From Beroe forskalii (taxonomy: Eukaryota; Ctenophora; Nuda; Beroida; Beroidae), in assembly GCA_011033025.1 (NCBI GenBank), contig WFMF01000216.1, positions 222,577-286,576 of the forward strand: 64,000 nt of DNA, read 5' to 3'. The first letter of the stretch is position 1. Every line of letters begins with the position of its first letter. A program made the translations under genes and the position numbers. Below, in pieces: positions 58,766 through 64,000 of the stretch. The notes under the pieces are model-generated. The model was not told the DNA's origin. It saw only the letters and a list, made by a program, of their open reading frames with translations, and ran no database searches.

Positions 58766-59330
58766 TGTTGTTAATAAGGTACCGTTGTAAATAAGGTACC
58801 CTTGTAAATAAGGTACCGCTGTTAACAAGGTACCACTGTTAACAAGGTACCGCTGTTAACAAGGTACCGCTGTTAACAAGGTACCGCTGTTAACAAGGTA
58901 CCACGTTAACAGGTGCCGCTGTTAACAAGGTACCGCTGTTAACAAGGTACCGCTGTTAACAAGGTACCACTGTTAACAAGGTACCTTGTCAACAGGGTAC
59001 CGCTGTTAACAAGGCACCGCTGTTAACAAGGTACCGCTGTTAACAAGGTACCGCTGTTAACAAGGTACCGCTGTTAACAAGGTACCGCTGTTAACAAGGT
59101 ACCTGTTAACAAGGTACCTTGTTAACAACGGTAACTTGTTAACAAGTTACAGTTGTTAACAACGGTAAGTTACAGTTGTTAACAACGGTAACTTGTTAAC
59201 AAGTTACAGTTGTTAACAACGGTAACTTGTTAACAAGGTACCTTGTTAACAAGGTACCGCTGTTAACAACGGTTGTTAACAAGGTACCTTGTTAACAACG
59301 GCGCCTTGTTAGCAAGCGTACCGTTGCTTG
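58766..59330 (+). repeat. 17-bp minisatellite of alternating GGTACC and GTTAAC palindromes
   Basis: About 30 units of GGTACCGCTGTTAACAA, each with a KpnI-type and a HpaI-type six-base palindrome. Toward the right the units rearrange to GTTAACAACGGTAACTT and GGTACCTTGTTAACAAC, so that parts of the array form longer inverted repeats. Confidence 0.95.
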
Positions 59331-60709
59331 CGCGGTGCAAACTGTGTCAGATTCCAAATAGCACTTAGCAATACTTCCAAGTTTTACCTGAAACTCCTAA
59401 AATCATGCGTGCACGTCGTAAGCTGTAAAGAGAAAGTCACGTTGCAATATTTCATGTAAATTTGTAACGTCATCGTATCATGTTGCGTAGTGAGGGAATG
59501 TAATTATAAATGATGGAAGTATGAAATCATGACTGATAAGACGCCGCTAAACAAAAATTACTCACCGGGCTGATGATCCATTGATAGCCCAGAGCACTTG
59601 TTGGTTTTTCGGCCTTAAATTATTAGTAACACCATTGATTCTTTCTTATTCAGTTCGAGTACGACACTTGCAAAAATTTAAGAGCATGATATGTGATAAT
59701 TTTGATTTTTTCTACTAACGATAAACATGGCTGATCAGAGTACAGCACTTCGTTACAGTGGTTGGTAGATAAAAATACAGCACTTTATTACTGGTTACCA
59801 AGGAAACACAGGACTCATTAGTGTGTGTATAATATGGATCAGGATTCAGGAGTCCTTACATCAAGTACATCGAGTAATATTTAAGCAATAAATTATTTAA
59901 AACACAGAGACATATTATGCCTGATCGAATCCCTGCAACTTTGTACCGTGTTTTGTGGATTAAAATACATAGGTTAACACAATGATACTGCTCATTGCTC
60001 AAAACACAGTTAGTAGCTAATAGTCTCAGAAATTACAGAGCCACTATTGCAACTAAAGTACTAAGTCCAAATTGAAATTATTTTAGGAAGTAGGGGGGGC
60101 TTCTTTGATCAAGATTCGTATGATGTTGTCAGATCGATAATATCATCCAGAGCTATAGATACATTAATTATTGTACATGCGAATACATACAATACGCATA
60201 TATACATACATCCATACAAGGATTCACAAAATATTTGTTCTTTCTTATAATTGCAGCTGAGATCATTTCCCAATCTTTCTTTTAGAGTTATAACCAAATT
60301 ACATAATGGCGATATTTCTTAGACTTTACACAAGGTATAATCGTGTCAGAGTATAATAAGGCCTAGAGACGTGTGGCCGGTCTCACAATACATCACAATA
60401 CATTAAAACGTATTCCTTTAATCATGATCAACTACAATGATACGTCATCGATGTACTATGTATATGATTTGACCTTACATAAAGTTGCACATTATCTATG
60501 ATTGCATGTATATTTGTTCATAATTTGTTTGCCGTTTGTAACAAAAGAGATATAGACGGATCAAATCACACTGTGGTTTGTAGATTAGAATACAACACGC
60601 TGCATGTATGCCGCGATGAGCAGCAAACTCAACTAAAGATCTTTGTGTATTCATATTACACAATGACATACAATTCAAGTCGGTTAGTACAAGCAGGTCA
60701 TAAAAGCGG
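59331..60709. other. No gene seen
   Basis: At 59733-59800 the words GATCAGAGTACAGCACTTC, GTGGTTGGTAGATAAAAATA belong to a repeat also found inverted at 63010-63060. The frame of 160 codons that starts at 60498 runs through the next MITE and is not taken as a gene. Confidence 0.4.
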
Positions 60710-60885
60710 TGGTGTCTCCGAACTTCTGAGGTGCGACGTATCACGCTGCGATTGGGTACTTTTTAGCCGGCGCGTGAAGACGCGCGGAATGTGTTTTACT
60801 ATGTCTTGTACAGAAAGTACACTTGCTCTGCTGGTGGTACCCGAGCGCAGCGTAATACGCTGCACCTCAAAAGTCGGAGTCACCA
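60710..60885. mobile_element. TGGTGTCTCGACC MITE, copy 3 (diverged)
   Basis: Ends TGGTGTCTCCGAACTTCTGA and TCAAAAGTCGGAGTCACCA; inner GGTGCGACGTATCACGCTGC faces GCAGCGTAATACGCTGCACC. The ends read TGGTG...CACCA, which defines the termini better than the other copies. Confidence 0.75.
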
Positions 60886-60989
60886 GAGTTCCACCCAGTT
60901 TCCTTTATGCGAAACTGTCTATGCGAAACTATAGGTCCTTTCTAGGGCAGTTTAGATTAGAATCGCTGAATTTATCCTGAAAAATTACT

Positions 60990-62846
60990 CCCCAATCGCT
61001 ACAATGAAACGCGGATATTAAAATAACAGTAACTCTGGGTACCAAACAGGTATTATATCGAGTATTTACAGTTAAATATTATATTATTAAAATAATTCTA
61101 TAAGTCTACAATTGTACTGAGGTTGTTGATCGACTAGGAAATGATACGTTCTATCTAGTATCAAGGTTATAACTAATTATTGAAACTAATAAATATTTCA
61201 TACAAGTTTTTCAAACAATTTACTGGTGAAAACGAAGCCAGGATGATAAAACATGATTTTAATTAATTTAAGGAACTATTAAATCTGTCGTAGGTATAAA
61301 AATATCAGAAAGTTGGGCTTGAAATTACTAATTTTATAAACAAAGATTTTATTATCTGAGTTATTTACTAATTTATCAATGGAATCTAGAATTATCTCAG
61401 ATTATTGTGCTATTCAACGCTAGGAAAAGAGATAAAGAGAAAAACGTTAAAAATTCAATACCGGTTATAATGTATCATGTTAAATGGTGAAATTATGTTA
61501 ATGTAGGGATGATATTTGTTAAACTGATAAAAATAATTGAATACCGATAGATGAAAAATGATAATTGAATATCGCAAATTCAGTTGGTATTAAAAAGCCA
61601 TTATCCATCGGCCATTATTAACTTTCTTTAACTATTATTATACCAAGCGAATATTAAGCAGTCTACGATAAAAACTGAAAATTATAAAACAACTACAAAT
61701 CAGGTAGAGGATAGAATTACTAAAGAAATCAAAATTTTGTTCATTCATTCCATATGAAATCGCATAAACCATCTCATAAACAGTCAGAATTGTTAATCCT
61801 TAACTATATTATTGAATTATTAGTTCAACTGGCTGAGAATTAGTTTTGGTAACGAAGTCACAACATAGCTGGTTCCTTATTGGGCGACCAAGGTCATTCT
61901 GGCATGCGATTGGGTTAGAAGGCTGACCAGCATTTCCTTGTCAGGTTTCATTGTTCTTCTTTAGAGTCTCTGAAAAAACATGATGTTGAGAAAGACGCAA
62001 CGCAAGAAAGGTAATTCAATAGTCATCTATTTAAAAAAACATAAATTGTTTGTCACTTTAAAAATATTGTTTAAAATTCTACCATTCTATGGATCAGATA
62101 ATTAAAATAAGATCACTTATTTTACGTCAAGATGAAACCTGAGATTGAAACTTTCCATTGAAAGGTAGGGAGGACCAAAATAGTGATCTATTTGATCTAA
62201 AATTTTGGTATTTTCTACTCAAATTCATTTCAGCCATTCACTTATATGATATAATTTCATAAAAGTTAGAGCTCACTGAAATAATTAATTGAATTTGCTG
62301 ACTATAACTATAACACAGAACTCGTTACATTCGCTTTAACAGTTCGATGTACATCAGGACATCTGGCGACGTGCAAAGAAACACGGTAAAATGCTTTCGC
62401 GAATTCCATAATGCTTATTAATTCCTGGTAAATGAGGATTTTTAATGCTATGAAAAGTATTAAAGTTTAAGTACTTCTAATACATAAAACTATCAAAATT
62501 GCCATTACATGCCAAGTTCTATATATAACATTTGGGCTTGTATACTTGAAAGTATAAATTAATATCCGCTCAAAAAAATAGGCGGTCGTAATGACGTCAT
62601 TAACAGTGTGTACGCTGCCAAATTGTTGAAAATAACCGCCTTTTTTTCGTGCGCGGGGTGTAGCCTTCGATAACTTAACCTTAATACTTTACACACATTG
62701 GCAAAAAAAATTAGAAAGCCATGCATGAGTTGTATGAGCAGTACGACATTTTCAGATCCTGTCCTCACCTTAACCAGAACTATTTTTTGCTCGGAGTTGA
62801 AATATTTACTTAAGTAACAGACTTACATTAGATAATGCATACGGAC
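60990..62846. other. Long AT-rich stretch, no gene seen
   Basis: No reading frame with known motif, no clear repeat. At 62570-62650 a loose hairpin (AGGCGGT and ACCGCCT) encloses TGACGTCA at about 62591. Confidence 0.45.
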
Positions 62847-62847
62847 G

Positions 62848-62978
62848 TGTAGTGAGATGAAATGTCGTGAGATGAGGTGTCGTGGGATGAAATGTCGTGA
62901 GATGAAAAGTCGTGAGATGAGGTGTCGTGAAAAGAAATGTCGTGAGATGAAAAGTCGTGAACTCGTGAGATGAAATGC
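62848..62978 (+). repeat. 15-bp GTCGTGAGATGAAAT minisatellite
   Basis: About eight units with changes AAAT, AAAAG and AGGT at the end. Confidence 0.85.
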
Positions 62979-63009
62979 CTCTCCCTTCCCGTTGTGTGAG
63001 TTTTATTAA

Positions 63010-63265
63010 TGTATTTTTATCTACGAACCACAGTACAGAAGTGCTGTACTCTGATCAGACATGTTTAGATCGTTAGAATGCCGTGTATATATAGTTATGT
63101 ACACCGCTGCTCATGATACGTAATAAGGTTATCAAGGAAGACGGTGTCAGGTAACATTGTGCTCTTCCAAACCCACATTAGATCATCCGGATCATCATAT
63201 TCTAGGAATGCTCCAGCTGTATTTTAATCTACAAACTACAGTACAGAAGTGCTGTAGTTTGGACC
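63010..63265. repeat. Paired ACAGTACAGAAGTGCTGTA repeat
   Basis: The self-complementary phrase with TTTTATCTACGAACCACAGT lies at 63012-63058 and again at 63220-63262. An inverted relative lies at 59733-59800. Possibly the two ends of a MITE or LTR-like short element. Confidence 0.5.
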
Positions 63266-63319
63266 GTGCATATCTCAGGGTTATGAAAGGGCAATGTAAT
63301 ATACACTCAGTTTTTTTTA

Positions 63320-64000
63320 TAAGAAACTGTCTATAAGAAACTTAGCCTAGGATTTCCGAAAATTTAAGAAACTTAGCCTAGAATTTCGGAAAAATTAAGA
63401 AACTTCACTGATTTACAATTAAGAAATTAAGAAACTTCTAGCCTAGGATTTTGAAATTTGTGTATAAAATCCTATTGCAACTGAAATTCTTTTTAACATG
63501 ATACGTCTATTTTCGGGGCTGCGCCCCAAGACCCCCATTTTTGATTGTGAACATTCCGAAACTAATCTAGTACTTCTATTGAACTTCTATTACAGTATTA
63601 CACTGGATATGTGATAATTGATCATAATATAGAATAGAAATTTAGAAAATGAACCTTTCATGATTTTTCGGTTTAAAGTAACATGCCAGATACTAAAGCA
63701 CAAAACAGAAATTTAGAAATTGTTGTTGCGACAGGACACTATTACAGTTCCATATCTATTTCCAAAAGTTCCAAGCATTAAGCATTATAGGATTTACTGT
63801 AGATATTATCTAAATTTCAAAATTTCAAACTTTTTTGGAAGAACATTGATGAAGATCCCTGAACATTATTGTATATAGCTGCACAAATCTTTTAAGATAG
63901 GTACATGCTTAAAGTGTATAATTTAACTGAAAATATCAGAAGGTTCGATTCTAATCTCAACTACAGTCTACACAGTAGGTTCCTTATGTTGGAAATTTCG
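63320..64000. other. AT-rich end of window, short repeats
   Basis: AAGAAACTTAGCCTAGGAT is repeated three times in slightly changed form (63340-63445). A GGGGC-TGC-GCCCC hairpin at 63514-63526 has a GNA loop on the minus strand. No gene seen. Confidence 0.5.

Noticed and set aside
60498-60980. A 160-codon gene
   Set aside because: Half of the frame runs through a MITE with inverted ends; composition is not protein-like.

Overview
The window is animal (metazoan) nuclear DNA. The clearest host gene is a multi-exon casein kinase 2 beta subunit gene (CSNK2B) with GT-AG introns. There are also two symmetric phase 1-1 exons coding LDL-receptor class A modules. Non-LTR retrotransposons, foldback elements, MITEs and minisatellites fill most of the rest. 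The AT-rich base composition, the Crypton-type recombinase gene and the dense short palindromic elements suggest a marine invertebrate (cnidarian, sponge, lophotrochozoan or invertebrate deuterostome). I cannot fix the phylum from sequence alone.

Layout. 0.4-1.8 kb: an intact tyrosine-recombinase gene of Crypton type, preceded by three CACGTG boxes. 2.6-11.1 kb: a LINE on the minus strand (LINE-A). Its ORF1 carries a PHD finger, coiled coil, AlkB-like dioxygenase and SGNH hydrolase; ORF2 starts inside the ORF1 stop (ATGA) but is broken, and a 2.5 kb foldback element with a TA duplication sits inside it. 11.17-13.95 kb: a plus-strand LINE with a 5' inversion of the twin-priming kind and a nearly complete reverse transcriptase. 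13.96-20.14 kb: a minus-strand LINE (LINE-B) with a PHD-bearing ORF1a, a zinc-knuckle ORF1b and a truncated endonuclease; another LINE fragment with a 15-bp target duplication lies inside it. 21.1-22.1 kb: a LINE ORF1 with RRM-like core.

23-33 kb: a possible extracellular exon, a 345-bp tandem array broken by a MITE, a cloverleaf-shaped element, a second foldback element (26.5-29.9 kb) that shares an internal ~170-bp module with the first but has different ends, the two LDLa exons, and a 453-bp near-perfect palindrome. 33-40 kb: a 501-bp satellite, four copies of a CpG-rich hairpin repeat counting one at 23.3 kb, LINE fragments, and a 5'-truncated plus-strand reverse transcriptase. 42-44 kb: decayed LINE ORF1 and ORF2 C-terminal pieces.

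44.9-53.5 kb: five consecutive CSNK2B coding exons on the plus strand; the first exons of the gene are not visible. One exon end, splice donor included, has been amplified eight times as a 43-bp minisatellite. A 21-bp minisatellite begins just after the probable stop codon, and an 11-bp one ends about 30 bp before an acceptor. 54-64 kb: no recognisable protein gene, but many structured non-coding elements: three MITE families, two cloverleaf elements with GNA loops, a promoter-like segment with CRE-like repeats and a TATA box, and a minisatellite made of alternating GGTACC and GTTAAC palindromes.

The most notable observations are the exon-derived splice-donor minisatellite in CSNK2B, the PHD-AlkB-SGNH LINE ORF1, the cloverleaf elements sharing stems capped by GNA loops, and the two foldback elements with shared interiors and unlike termini.
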